A stretch of 64,000 bases of DNA, taken from assembly GCF_001273845.1 (NCBI RefSeq), contig NZ_JHBW01000064.1, positions 62,001 to 126,000 of the forward strand. The letters run 5' to 3'. The notes under the pieces are model-generated. The model was not told the origin of the DNA and did no database searches. It was given only the letters and a program-made list of their open reading frames with translations. Origin of the DNA: Leucobacter musarum subsp. musarum (GTDB taxonomy: Bacteria > Actinomycetota > Actinomycetes > Actinomycetales > Microbacteriaceae). This document shows, one piece after another, positions 7,981 through 14,858 of this stretch; within the stretch, counting starts at the first letter, position 1, and each line of letters starts with the position of its first letter. The translations under genes and the position numbers were made by a program.

Positions 7981-9003
7981 GTGACCACCCTCACCACCGC
8001 CCGAATCGCCCGCCGGGGCGCGACGCTCGTCGGCCTGCTGGCCGCTGCGACCCTCGCGCTCACCGCCTGCTCCGCGGTGGTCACCGAAGACGACGCCGCC
8101 GCGAAGTCGACGGGCGAGACCGCGGTGAAAACCGAAGCACCGTTCGACCTCACGACCGCGAACCTCGACACCCGACCGCACATCGATGCGGTGCCAGAGG
8201 CCGTCGCCGCGCTCAAGGCGAGCGGCTTCGAGCCGGTGCAGCCCGGCAAGCTCACCGTCGCGATCAACGGCGCGGGAACCCCGCCGACCACATTCTTCGC
8301 CGAAGACGACGCGCAGACCATTCTCGGCAGCGACGCCGACTTCGCCTCGCTCCTCGCCGAGGGGCTCGGACTCGAATACACGCCCGAGAACGTCGCCTGG
8401 GCCGACTGGCCGCTCGGCGTCGAGTCGGGCAAGTACGACATCGCCCTCACCAACATCGGTGTGACCGAAGAGCGGAAGGAGCTCTTCGACTTCGCCACCT
8501 ATCGCGACGCCGTCATGGCGTTCACCGTAGCCGACGGATCGGACATCACCGAGATCTCGAAGCCCGCCGATGTCTCCGGGCTCAAGGTGATCGTCGGCAG
8601 CGGCACCAATCAAGAGGCGTACCTGCTCGACTGGTTCGACCAGAACGAAAAGGCCGGAATCGACCCGGGCGAACCCGTTTACTACGACGACGCCGCCGCC
8701 GCGACGCTCGCGCTCTCGTCGGGTCGCGCCGATGCGAACATCACGCCGTACGCCCTCGCCGCATTCCAACAGGCCACGCTCGGCGACACGCGCATCGTCG
8801 GCAAGTTCAACAGCGCCTATCCGGTCGACGGCCAGGTCGGGGCGGTTACCGCGAAGGGCAGCGGGCTCATCGAACCCGTGCAGCTCGTCTTCACCGCGCT
8901 GCTCGCCGACGGCACCTACGACGCCGTGCTCGAGCGTTGGGGCCAAGAAGAAGAGGCCGTCGCTGAATCGCTCATCAATCCGCCGGGACTTCCGAAGCCG
9001 TGA
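7981..9003 (+). CDS. amino acid ABC transporter substrate-binding lipoprotein (copy 2)
   Basis: A 340-residue paralogue of the preceding lipoprotein, with lipobox LTAC and the same stretches ENVAWADWPLGVESGKYD and VTEERKxxFDFAT, ending NPPGLPKP where copy 1 ends NPPGLPRP. A GTG start is preceded by TGGAGA. The C-terminal lobe differs more (NITPYALAAFQQATLG versus IFGPNPTASYVAAVSG), consistent with different ligands sharing one permease (inference). Its stop overlaps the next gene's GTG. Confidence 0.9.
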   Translation: MTTLTTARIARRGATLVGLLAAATLALTACSAVVTEDDAAAKSTGETAVKTEAPFDLTTANLDTRPHIDAVPEAVAALKASGFEPVQPGKLTVAINGAGTPPTTFFAEDDAQTILGSDADFASLLAEGLGLEYTPENVAWADWPLGVESGKYDIALTNIGVTEERKELFDFATYRDAVMAFTVADGSDITEISKPADVSGLKVIVGSGTNQEAYLLDWFDQNEKAGIDPGEPVYYDDAAAATLALSSGRADANITPYALAAFQQATLGDTRIVGKFNSAYPVDGQVGAVTAKGSGLIEPVQLVFTALLADGTYDAVLERWGQEEEAVAESLINPPGLPKP

Positions 9004-11204
9004 CGCAGTTCTCTCACGCAACCGCGGCGCCGGTCACCATCGCATGGGTGGGGGCCGGCCCCGGCGCGATCATGCTGCTCGAACGCGTAATCGCGAACCA
9101 CGCCCGCGATACCCCGGGCACCCCGGTGGCGGTGCACCTCATCGACCCGCACCGACCCGGCGGCGGGCGCATTTGGCGTCGCGAGCAGTCGCCGCTGCTC
9201 AAACTCAACTCGATGCTCGAAGACGTCGCATTCTTCACCGACGCCTCGTGCACCATTGAGGGGCCCATCGCTCCCGGCCCGTCGCTCGCCGAGTGGGTGC
9301 GTGCGGTGCGTGCGGGCGACATCGCCCGACCGGAGTGGATCGACGCGGCACTCGAACGCGAGATCGCCGAGATCGGCGACCGCGATTTTCCGACGCGACG
9401 CCTCAACAACGCCTACCTGAGCTGGGCGTACGACGAGACCCTGCGGCGAGCCGATCCCGCGTTCTCCGTGACCTGGCATCAGGACACGGCGGTGGCGATC
9501 GGTGCTGGTGCCGGTGCTGATGTTGCTGATGATCCTGCACAGGATCGCTCGGCCGCGCATGGCTCTGCCGAGCATGGCCCCGCCGCGCATCGCCCCGCCG
9601 CGCATCGTGTGCAACTTGCTTCGGGGCGGACGATCGACGCCGACCTCGTCGTCTACACCCTCGGGCACAACGGCACCGACCCCTCGGCCGACGCACTGCG
9701 TCTCGAAGCCTTCGCCGCACGTCATGGCCTCGACTACGTCGCGCCGGCGTTCACCGCCGAACTCGACCTCGACTTCATCGAGCCCGGCACCGAGGTGATC
9801 GTGCGCGGTCTCGGACTCGCCGCCATCGACCTCGCCGTGATGCTCACGGGCGGACGAGGTGGCGAATTCTCGACGCGGGCCGACGGCACACTCGCGTACA
9901 CTCCCAGTGGGCGCGAACCCGTGCTGCACTTCGGATCGCGCCGCGGTGTGCCCTACCGTTCGAAGATCACGAGTCGCATGGTCGGTGATCCCGTTGCGCT
10001 GCAGTACCTCGGAGCCGAGTTCCATGCGCAGCTCGCCGAGCGCACCGAACCTCTCGACTTCGAGCACGATGCGTGGCCGTTGATCGCCGCCGAACTCGTC
10101 ACCGGGTACTACCGCGAACTCTTCACCGGGCACCCCGAGCTCGTCGTCGGCTCCTGGGATGCGTTCGCTCCCGCGCTTCGGGCAGCGCTCGCGGAAGAAC
10201 GCGGCTGGGATTCGCCGCGGCTCACCGCCCTCATTGCCGAGCACGTGCCCGACGCCGATCATCGATTCGACCTCGAAGCGTTCGACCGGCCGCTCGCGTT
10301 TGCGCCTGAGGGTGGGGATGGTGCTGGTGTTGGTGTTGGTGTTGGTGTTGGTGTTGGTGTTGGTGCAGATGCTCGTGTTGACGCTGATACCGGTGCTGGC
10401 GTCTCGGCAGATGCCGACGCCGACGCCGGCGCCGCAGCGGTGCAGCGCCGCGTGATCGAGCACATCGCCACCGATCTGCGGCACCGCACGAGCCAAGATC
10501 ACAGCGCGACCCAGGCGCTGTTCATGACCTGCCTCTTCGCGTACATTTCACTCGCCGAGGTGGCGCCCGAGCGCTGGAACGCGCGCAGCCGCACCAGCCT
10601 GCTGCCGCGCCGCTGGCACACCTACTTCAGCTACCTTGCGAGCGGCCCGCCCGGGCATCGGCTCGAGGAGCTCGTCGCACTCGCCGAAGCCGGTGTGGTG
10701 CGTTTTCTTGGAGGCGATGTCGAGCTCGACGCCGACGACGCACTGGGGGTCTTCACCGCGCGCGGCAGCGTCGTGCTCGCCGCTGGTGCTGAAGATGCGT
10801 CTCCGGTGACCGCGAGCGCCACCGTCACCACGCGCACGCTGATCGATGCGTGGCTGCCCGAGGCGCGGGCCTCGCGGAGCGACAACGCGCTGTTGCGCCA
10901 GCTCGTCGCGACTGGACGTGCGGCGGAGCTTTCGGTGACCGACGCCGAGGGGACCTCGTCAACGGGGCAGATCGGCGTCGCGCCGGGCGGGCGTATCCTT
11001 GGGAGCGACACCGAGTTCGCGCTCGGCCCGTTTGTCGCCGCACCGAGCGGCGGTGCGTTCACGCGACCGGGCCTCGATTCGCTGCCCTTCCGCATGCACG
11101 ACCGTGTGGCGCGGGCGATCGTCGACACCCTTGCCGGTGCTCCTGCCGCTGCCACTGCGAATCGCGGCTTCGAAGCCGAGCTGCACGACATCGCGGTGGC
11201 TTGA
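9000..11204 (+). CDS. FAD/NAD(P)-binding protein with repeat insertions
   Basis: A 734-residue member of the NAD_binding_9 (FAD-NAD(P)-binding) family. The dinucleotide motif is WVGAGPGAIMLLERV at residues ~15-29, followed by GGGRIWRREQSPLLKLNSML. The family is related to lysine/ornithine N-hydroxylases, and members often sit in sulfur or amino-acid salvage operons; the exact reaction is unknown. Two in-frame low-complexity inserts interrupt the fold: an Ala/His/Pro block near residues 167-202, and a (Val-Gly)n plus Ala/Asp block near 440-480, encoded by a GTGTTG repeat. The GTG start overlaps the upstream stop. Confidence 0.82.
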   Translation: MTQFSHATAAPVTIAWVGAGPGAIMLLERVIANHARDTPGTPVAVHLIDPHRPGGGRIWRREQSPLLKLNSMLEDVAFFTDASCTIEGPIAPGPSLAEWVRAVRAGDIARPEWIDAALEREIAEIGDRDFPTRRLNNAYLSWAYDETLRRADPAFSVTWHQDTAVAIGAGAGADVADDPAQDRSAAHGSAEHGPAAHRPAAHRVQLASGRTIDADLVVYTLGHNGTDPSADALRLEAFAARHGLDYVAPAFTAELDLDFIEPGTEVIVRGLGLAAIDLAVMLTGGRGGEFSTRADGTLAYTPSGREPVLHFGSRRGVPYRSKITSRMVGDPVALQYLGAEFHAQLAERTEPLDFEHDAWPLIAAELVTGYYRELFTGHPELVVGSWDAFAPALRAALAEERGWDSPRLTALIAEHVPDADHRFDLEAFDRPLAFAPEGGDGAGVGVGVGVGVGVGADARVDADTGAGVSADADADAGAAAVQRRVIEHIATDLRHRTSQDHSATQALFMTCLFAYISLAEVAPERWNARSRTSLLPRRWHTYFSYLASGPPGHRLEELVALAEAGVVRFLGGDVELDADDALGVFTARGSVVLAAGAEDASPVTASATVTTRTLIDAWLPEARASRSDNALLRQLVATGRAAELSVTDAEGTSSTGQIGVAPGGRILGSDTEFALGPFVAAPSGGAFTRPGLDSLPFRMHDRVARAIVDTLAGAPAAATANRGFEAELHDIAVA
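9496..9610 (+). repeat. in-frame low-complexity insert in FAD-binding gene
   Basis: The stretch encodes alternating Gly/Ala/Asp and then Ala-Ala-His-Arg-Pro blocks. The 14-mer CCCGCCGCGCATCG occurs twice in a row, and GCATGGC-type units recur. It lies between conserved parts of the protein and looks like slippage-driven expansion. Confidence 0.5.
10321..10368 (+). repeat. hexanucleotide repeat, six exact GTGTTG units
   Basis: Six consecutive GTGTTG units (10327-10362) are flanked by one-mismatch units GTGCTG and GTGCAG. They encode a Val-Gly dipeptide repeat inside the FAD-binding protein. The unit is a multiple of three, so copy-number change alters length without shifting the frame. Confidence 0.85.
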
Positions 11205-11250
11205 GTCTGCTGGGGGGACCGGGTGCTCCCGGTGTGCTGACGCTCCTGCA

Positions 11251-11310
11251 GGAGAAATTCGTTCACGCGAGTGAACCCGCGCAGGGTGCACCGCATGAGC
11301 GAATTTCTCC
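11251..11310. terminator. long imperfect hairpin between convergent genes
   Basis: Positions 11251-11269 pair with 11292-11310. The outermost 11 bp (GGAGAAATTCG) are perfect, followed by further paired bases with one wobble and one mismatch, and a 22-nt loop. It sits between the plus-strand FAD-binding gene and the minus-strand DUF1684 gene, where a bidirectional terminator is expected. There is no T-tract. Confidence 0.55.
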
Positions 11311-11375
11311 GGTGTGACGGAACACGCAGGTGGAGGCTGTTGGCGAGTTGCCGGCGCCCGGGCGGTCGCGCTGGG

Positions 11376-12194
11376 CTACGCGCCGCTCAGGGCGACCCCG
11401 GGTCGCAGTTCGCCGGCTTCGATGCGCACGTCGAGACGGTTCTCGGTCGGCGGGAACGGGCAGGTCGCCGCGTCGGAGTAGGCGCACGGCGGGTTCGTCG
11501 CGCGATTGAAGTCGATGCGCACGGTGTCGGCGTCGATCACCTGCGCGCCGACGAATCGCACCGCGGGGTACGTCAGATCGCCCCCGGTTGCATCGGCGAA
11601 CAACGCGCGCAGATTGCCGGCCTCGGGTGACCCGAAGAGCGTCAGAGCGACGGGCTGCCCGTCGATCTCGAACTCGGCTGACCCCGCGGACTCGTAGTGC
11701 TGGGTGCGGCCCTCGCCCGCGGCGCTGCCGACCTCGACGATGTGCGGCTCGGCGGGGGCGAAGCGGGCGGTGACGGCCCAGCGCTCATCTGCTGGGAAGG
11801 TGTTCGTGCCGGCGTAGTCGATGCGATCCTGCGCGGCCGGATCGCGCGGCCGCACCACGAGTGCCCCGCTGCGCGCGGCGACCTCGATCTGAATCTCGCC
11901 CCACACGATCGTGGTCGACTCGATGCCGGTGAGCGGCCCGATGCGCACTTCGCCAGAGAGTGGGGCGCCGTCAGGGCTCACACCGTCGGATTCGGCGAGC
12001 ACCGCGGTGGCGACACCGTCGGCATCGGCGCTCCAGATTCCGGGGAGACCGGGCAGTGAAGTCGGCGTCGCAGTGAGCCAGTGGAGCGCAGTGACGCTCA
12101 GCGGGCCGTAGGGTGCGACGCGCGCCGCCTCGACCTGCGCGTGCCAGGCGGCGTGCGCGTCGGCGAAGGAGGTGCTGCTGATGGATTCGGTCAT
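11376..12194 (-). CDS. DUF1684 domain-containing protein
   Basis: A 272-residue protein of the DUF1684 family, found widely in actinobacteria; its biochemical function is not established. Recognisable parts are WHAQVEAARVAPYGPLSVTALHWL at the N-terminus and, near the C-terminus, VRIDFNRATNPPCAYSDAATCPFPP with ENRLDVRIEAGE, which is the family hallmark. I chose the ATG at 12194, which has GAGGGAG 5 nt upstream; the frame is open to 12278 without homology. It is a single-gene unit, and no signal peptide or membrane segment is visible. Confidence 0.85.
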   Translation of the reverse strand: MTESISSTSFADAHAAWHAQVEAARVAPYGPLSVTALHWLTATPTSLPGLPGIWSADADGVATAVLAESDGVSPDGAPLSGEVRIGPLTGIESTTIVWGEIQIEVAARSGALVVRPRDPAAQDRIDYAGTNTFPADERWAVTARFAPAEPHIVEVGSAAGEGRTQHYESAGSAEFEIDGQPVALTLFGSPEAGNLRALFADATGGDLTYPAVRFVGAQVIDADTVRIDFNRATNPPCAYSDAATCPFPPTENRLDVRIEAGELRPGVALSGA

Positions 12195-12330
12195 GAGGCT
12201 CCCTCGATGCGGTCGGCGCGTGATCACCAGCCCATCACAGGCCACCGACATTCGGTCGAGTGTGACCGCAGATTGCACTGACTGCCGAGGCTATGGGCCC
12301 CTCCGCCGGGCATGCTCGTGTTCAGTAGCC

Positions 12331-12384
12331 GATCTGCGCTCAGAGGAACCGTATTGGCTGAATTCGTGCCTCTGAGTGCAGATC
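12331..12384. repeat. 16-bp inverted repeat
   Basis: Positions 12331-12346 (GATCTGCGCTCAGAGG) and 12369-12384 are inverted repeats matching at 15 of 16 positions, with a 22-nt spacer. The element lies in the intergenic region downstream of the minus-strand VOC gene. It has no T-tract, so it may be a weak terminator or a palindromic repeat. Confidence 0.6.
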
Positions 12385-12456
12385 TTCCGCTGAGTGCTGA
12401 GAAGAGCGGGTTGCTGCCCTCATGCCGACCCCGCCAAGCGCAGGGCGATTGCTCGG

Positions 12457-12825
12457 TTACGCGGCCGAGTGCACGGTCATTCGGTATCCATCAGGATCGA
12501 CGAAGGTGAACTGCATCCCGAACTTGCCGTCGGTGGGGGCCTCGGCGATCTCGACGCCGGCGGTTGCCAGTCGATCGTGCAGGCGGAGGGTGTCGTCGGA
12601 ATGGAACCACAGTGCGATGCCGACGCCGGGCTGCCCCGACTCGAGGTCGGTGCCGGGCAAGAGGTCGCGCACGGCGAACGTGAGGCCACCGGTCGTGAAG
12701 AGGGAGACGACGGGGTTCGGAGCGGGCAGTGCGGTGAGGCCGACGAGGCGCTCGTAGAAGTCGGCGGATGCGGCGCGGTCGCGCACCTGGAGCGAGAGGA
12801 AGTCGAGCGCGGGTGCCTGGGTCAT
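12457..12825 (-). CDS. VOC family protein (glyoxalase/bleomycin-resistance fold)
   Basis: A 122-residue single-domain protein of the vicinal oxygen chelate superfamily. It starts MTQAPALDFLSLQVRDRAASADFYERL and ends with GMQFTFVDPDGYRMTVHSA, the usual last strand. The members' reactions vary (glyoxalase, dioxygenase, antibiotic binding), so the substrate cannot be read from sequence. The ATG at 12825 has GAAGGAG 5 nt upstream. It is divergent from a MarR regulator across two operator-like palindromes, so it is probably repressed by that protein and induced by a small aromatic or toxic compound (inference). Confidence 0.86.
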   Translation of the reverse strand: MTQAPALDFLSLQVRDRAASADFYERLVGLTALPAPNPVVSLFTTGGLTFAVRDLLPGTDLESGQPGVGIALWFHSDDTLRLHDRLATAGVEIAEAPTDGKFGMQFTFVDPDGYRMTVHSAA

Positions 12826-12854
12826 GAGGGCTCCTTCGGAATGAAGTTGTATGT

Positions 12855-12872
12855 GTGTCAATATCCTGACAC
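12855..12872. promoter_or_regulatory. MarR operator candidate O1
   Basis: GTGTCAATATCCTGACAC has perfect 6-bp arms and a 6-bp centre. It lies in the divergent promoter region between the VOC gene and the MarR gene, over the expected -10 box for the VOC gene. Confidence 0.65.
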
Positions 12873-12886
12873 TGATTTGCAATCTG

Positions 12887-12902
12887 TGTCAAACTGTTGA
12901 CA
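12887..12902. promoter_or_regulatory. MarR operator candidate O2
   Basis: TGTCAAACTGTTGACA has perfect 6-bp arms and a 4-bp centre. Its reverse complement supplies a TTGACA -35 box for the VOC gene. It ends at the MarR start codon, so binding here would block both genes. O1 and O2 share the TGTCA half-site, and their centres are about 31 bp (three helical turns) apart. Confidence 0.65.
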
Positions 12903-13375
12903 TGGATGGAATGGCGCCCGCCGATCAACTCGGCCTGCTGGTGAAAGAAGCTCAGGCCATGCTCCACCTCCGCATGACCGAAGCGTTGAGACCTCTCGGC
13001 CTGAGCGTGCCGCAGTACGCCTGCCTGAACGCGCTGCACGAGCAACCCGGGCTCACGAGTTCGGAGCTGGCGCGTCGAGCGTTCGTCTCTCGGCAGTCGA
13101 TGAACGTGCTGCTGCAGGGACTTGAGCAACACGGGCTCGTCGAGCGTTCGACCGAGCCCGGACCGCGGCGCGAGCGCGCAGCGATGCCGACGGAGGCGTC
13201 GGGGCAGCTCCTGATCCGAGCGCATCGGGTCGTCGGCGAGGTCACGCGGGTGATGACGGGCGGGCTCTCGAGTGATGACGTGGTGCAGGCATTGGCGATC
13301 CTGCGCCTCTGCCGTGATGCCCTGCTCGATTCCGGCTCCAAGATCGCATCTGACACGGTGTCGGGCACCGACTGA
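12902..13375 (+). CDS. MarR family transcriptional regulator
   Basis: A 157-residue winged-helix regulator. The DNA-binding part is LSVPQYACLNALHEQPGLTSSELARRAFVSRQSMNVLLQGLEQHGLVERS (about residues 37-86), and helices for dimerisation are at both ends. No ribosome site precedes the ATG at 12902 (or a possible ATG at 12911), so translation may start near the transcript end. It most likely represses itself and the divergent VOC gene through the two adjoining palindromes. Confidence 0.88.
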   Translation: MDGMAPADQLGLLVKEAQAMLHLRMTEALRPLGLSVPQYACLNALHEQPGLTSSELARRAFVSRQSMNVLLQGLEQHGLVERSTEPGPRRERAAMPTEASGQLLIRAHRVVGEVTRVMTGGLSSDDVVQALAILRLCRDALLDSGSKIASDTVSGTD

Positions 13376-13423
13376 TCGGCGCGCGAACCGCCCATTGTCG
13401 GCGGGTCGGTGCAGAATACCGAC

Positions 13424-14023
13424 ATGGCTCTCGATCACCCCGGCACACTGCGCGGTGCCCTCGTCACCCTTGAACCGCTTGCACTCGATCACCTGGAGGG
13501 GCTCGCCGCTGCCTCCGCTGACGGTGAGATGTGGAAGGTCTGGTACACGTCGATTCCGGCGCCTGACGAGATGGAAGCGGAGATTCGACGTCGCCTCGGC
13601 CTGCAAGAGGCCGGGTCGATGCTGCCGTTCACCGCTCGGCGCAACGACACCGGTGCCATCATCGGCATGACGACGTTCATGAACATCGACGCGGTCACCC
13701 CGCGCGTCGAGATCGGTTCCACTTGGAACGCGTTGAGTGCACAGGCGACGGGCACGAACCCCGAGTCCAAGCTGATGCTGTTGCAGCACGCGTTCGAGGT
13801 CTGGGGCTGCTCAGCGGTCGAGTTCCGCACCGATCACAACAATCATCAGTCGCGCGCGGCGATTGCACGGCTCGGTGCGAAGCAAGACGGCATTCTTCGC
13901 GCGCACCTGCGGCCCCCGGCTGGGTACGTGCGCGACACCGTGGTGTTCTCGATCACGCAGCCCGAGTGGGCCGGTGTGAAGCTCGGGCTCGAGTATCGCG
14001 TTGCGCGTCACCGCGTGCGCTGA
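13424..14023 (+). CDS. RimJ/RimL-type GNAT acetyltransferase
   Basis: A ~199-residue acetyltransferase of the RimJ/RimL subgroup. It shows LVTLEPLALDHLEGL at the start, ARRNDTGAIIGMTTFMNID and VEFRTDHNNHQSRAAIARLGAKQDGILRAH, the typical late acetyl-CoA motif where N-x-x-S-R-x-A-I-x-x-L-G is conserved. Substrates in this group are protein N-termini or small amines; the target here cannot be told. A GTG at 13409 in the same frame is an alternative start. It converges with the TetR gene downstream. Confidence 0.85.
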   Translation: MALDHPGTLRGALVTLEPLALDHLEGLAAASADGEMWKVWYTSIPAPDEMEAEIRRRLGLQEAGSMLPFTARRNDTGAIIGMTTFMNIDAVTPRVEIGSTWNALSAQATGTNPESKLMLLQHAFEVWGCSAVEFRTDHNNHQSRAAIARLGAKQDGILRAHLRPPAGYVRDTVVFSITQPEWAGVKLGLEYRVARHRVR

Positions 14024-14079
14024 GTCATCGAGGGTCGGTGACCAGGAGCGCGCGGCCGATGGGGTCTTCCGCGCGTGAC

Positions 14080-14664
14080 TCAGGGGGCCTCTGGGCCCAG
14101 CGCGACAGTGATGAGGCCCCGGATCGCCGCGTCATCCAGGGGTGAGCGACTGAGGGCGCGCAGCAGCAGTGCCCCGACGAGCGCCTCGGCGATCTCGTCG
14201 ATCGGTGCGCCAGGCGTGAGGTTCGGTTCCGTGCCGGTCGCGGCGTGCAGTCTCGTCGACAGCGCGCCCGACCCCGCGATCGCATCGCGCAGCCGGCGCC
14301 CCACATCGGCGTTGTCCGTTGCAGCTGCGATGAGCGAACGAGCGAGCCCCTCGCCCTGCGGGCTGAGCAGCACTTCGCCGATGGCCTTGAGCCACGCGCC
14401 GAGGTCGGCGCGCACATCGCCGGTGTTCGGCAGATCGAGTCGCTCGCGCAAGATCATGCCCTCGAGCAGCGCCTCCGCGATGATCGCGCTCTTCGACCGC
14501 CACCAGCGGTAGATAGTCTGCTTGCCGACGCCGGCGCGCGCCGCGATGCCCTCGATGGCGAGATGGTCGTACCCGCGTTCGGCGAGCAGCTCGACGGCCG
14601 CCGTCAGGATCGCCCGTCGTGCAGCTTCACTGCGTACCGGGCCGGAGCGCGTGGAAGCGGTCAC
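14080..14664 (-). CDS. TetR/AcrR family transcriptional regulator
   Basis: A ~194-residue regulator with an N-terminal TetR helix-turn-helix: RRAILTAAVELLAERGYDHLAIEGIAARAGVGKQTIYRWWRSKSAI (about residues 17-62). The C-terminal half, with GEVLLSPQGEGLARSLIAAATDNADVGRRL, is a TetR_C-type ligand domain. I chose the GTG at 14664 because GAAAGGAG lies 5 nt upstream. It is divergent from an MMPL exporter gene and probably represses it. Confidence 0.88.
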   Translation of the reverse strand: MTASTRSGPVRSEAARRAILTAAVELLAERGYDHLAIEGIAARAGVGKQTIYRWWRSKSAIIAEALLEGMILRERLDLPNTGDVRADLGAWLKAIGEVLLSPQGEGLARSLIAAATDNADVGRRLRDAIAGSGALSTRLHAATGTEPNLTPGAPIDEIAEALVGALLLRALSRSPLDDAAIRGLITVALGPEAP

Positions 14665-14753
14665 GGTGACTCCTTTCAAGGCGGTGCGAGGCGGTTCAGT
14701 TCGGTTCAGTTCGGCGCGGTGCGCCGGTTAGTGAGGTCTTCGAGCGCGTCGTT

Positions 14754-14780
14754 TCGATTCGTCCAGTAAAGACGAGACGG
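14754..14780. promoter_or_regulatory. possible TetR operator upstream of MMPL gene
   Basis: TCGTC (14759-14763) and GACGA (14771-14775) form an inverted repeat around a 7-bp centre, with two further matching outer bases. It lies in the shared intergenic region between the TetR and MMPL genes. A 10-bp direct repeat (TTCAGTTCGG, twice) is at 14695-14714. Weak evidence. Confidence 0.3.
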
Positions 14781-14858
14781 TCCGTGTTATCTTACCCATG
14801 CTGGTCGAAGACGATGGCGACCGGTATCTCGGTCGTCCCGTGAGCTGAGGGAGATTGC

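Noticed and set aside
6832-9021. A long open frame on the minus strand (over 700 codons) across the two binding-protein genes
   Set aside because: It is the antisense of two genes with clear signal peptides, lipoboxes and family motifs; long antisense frames are common in high-GC coding DNA, and its translation shows no domain.
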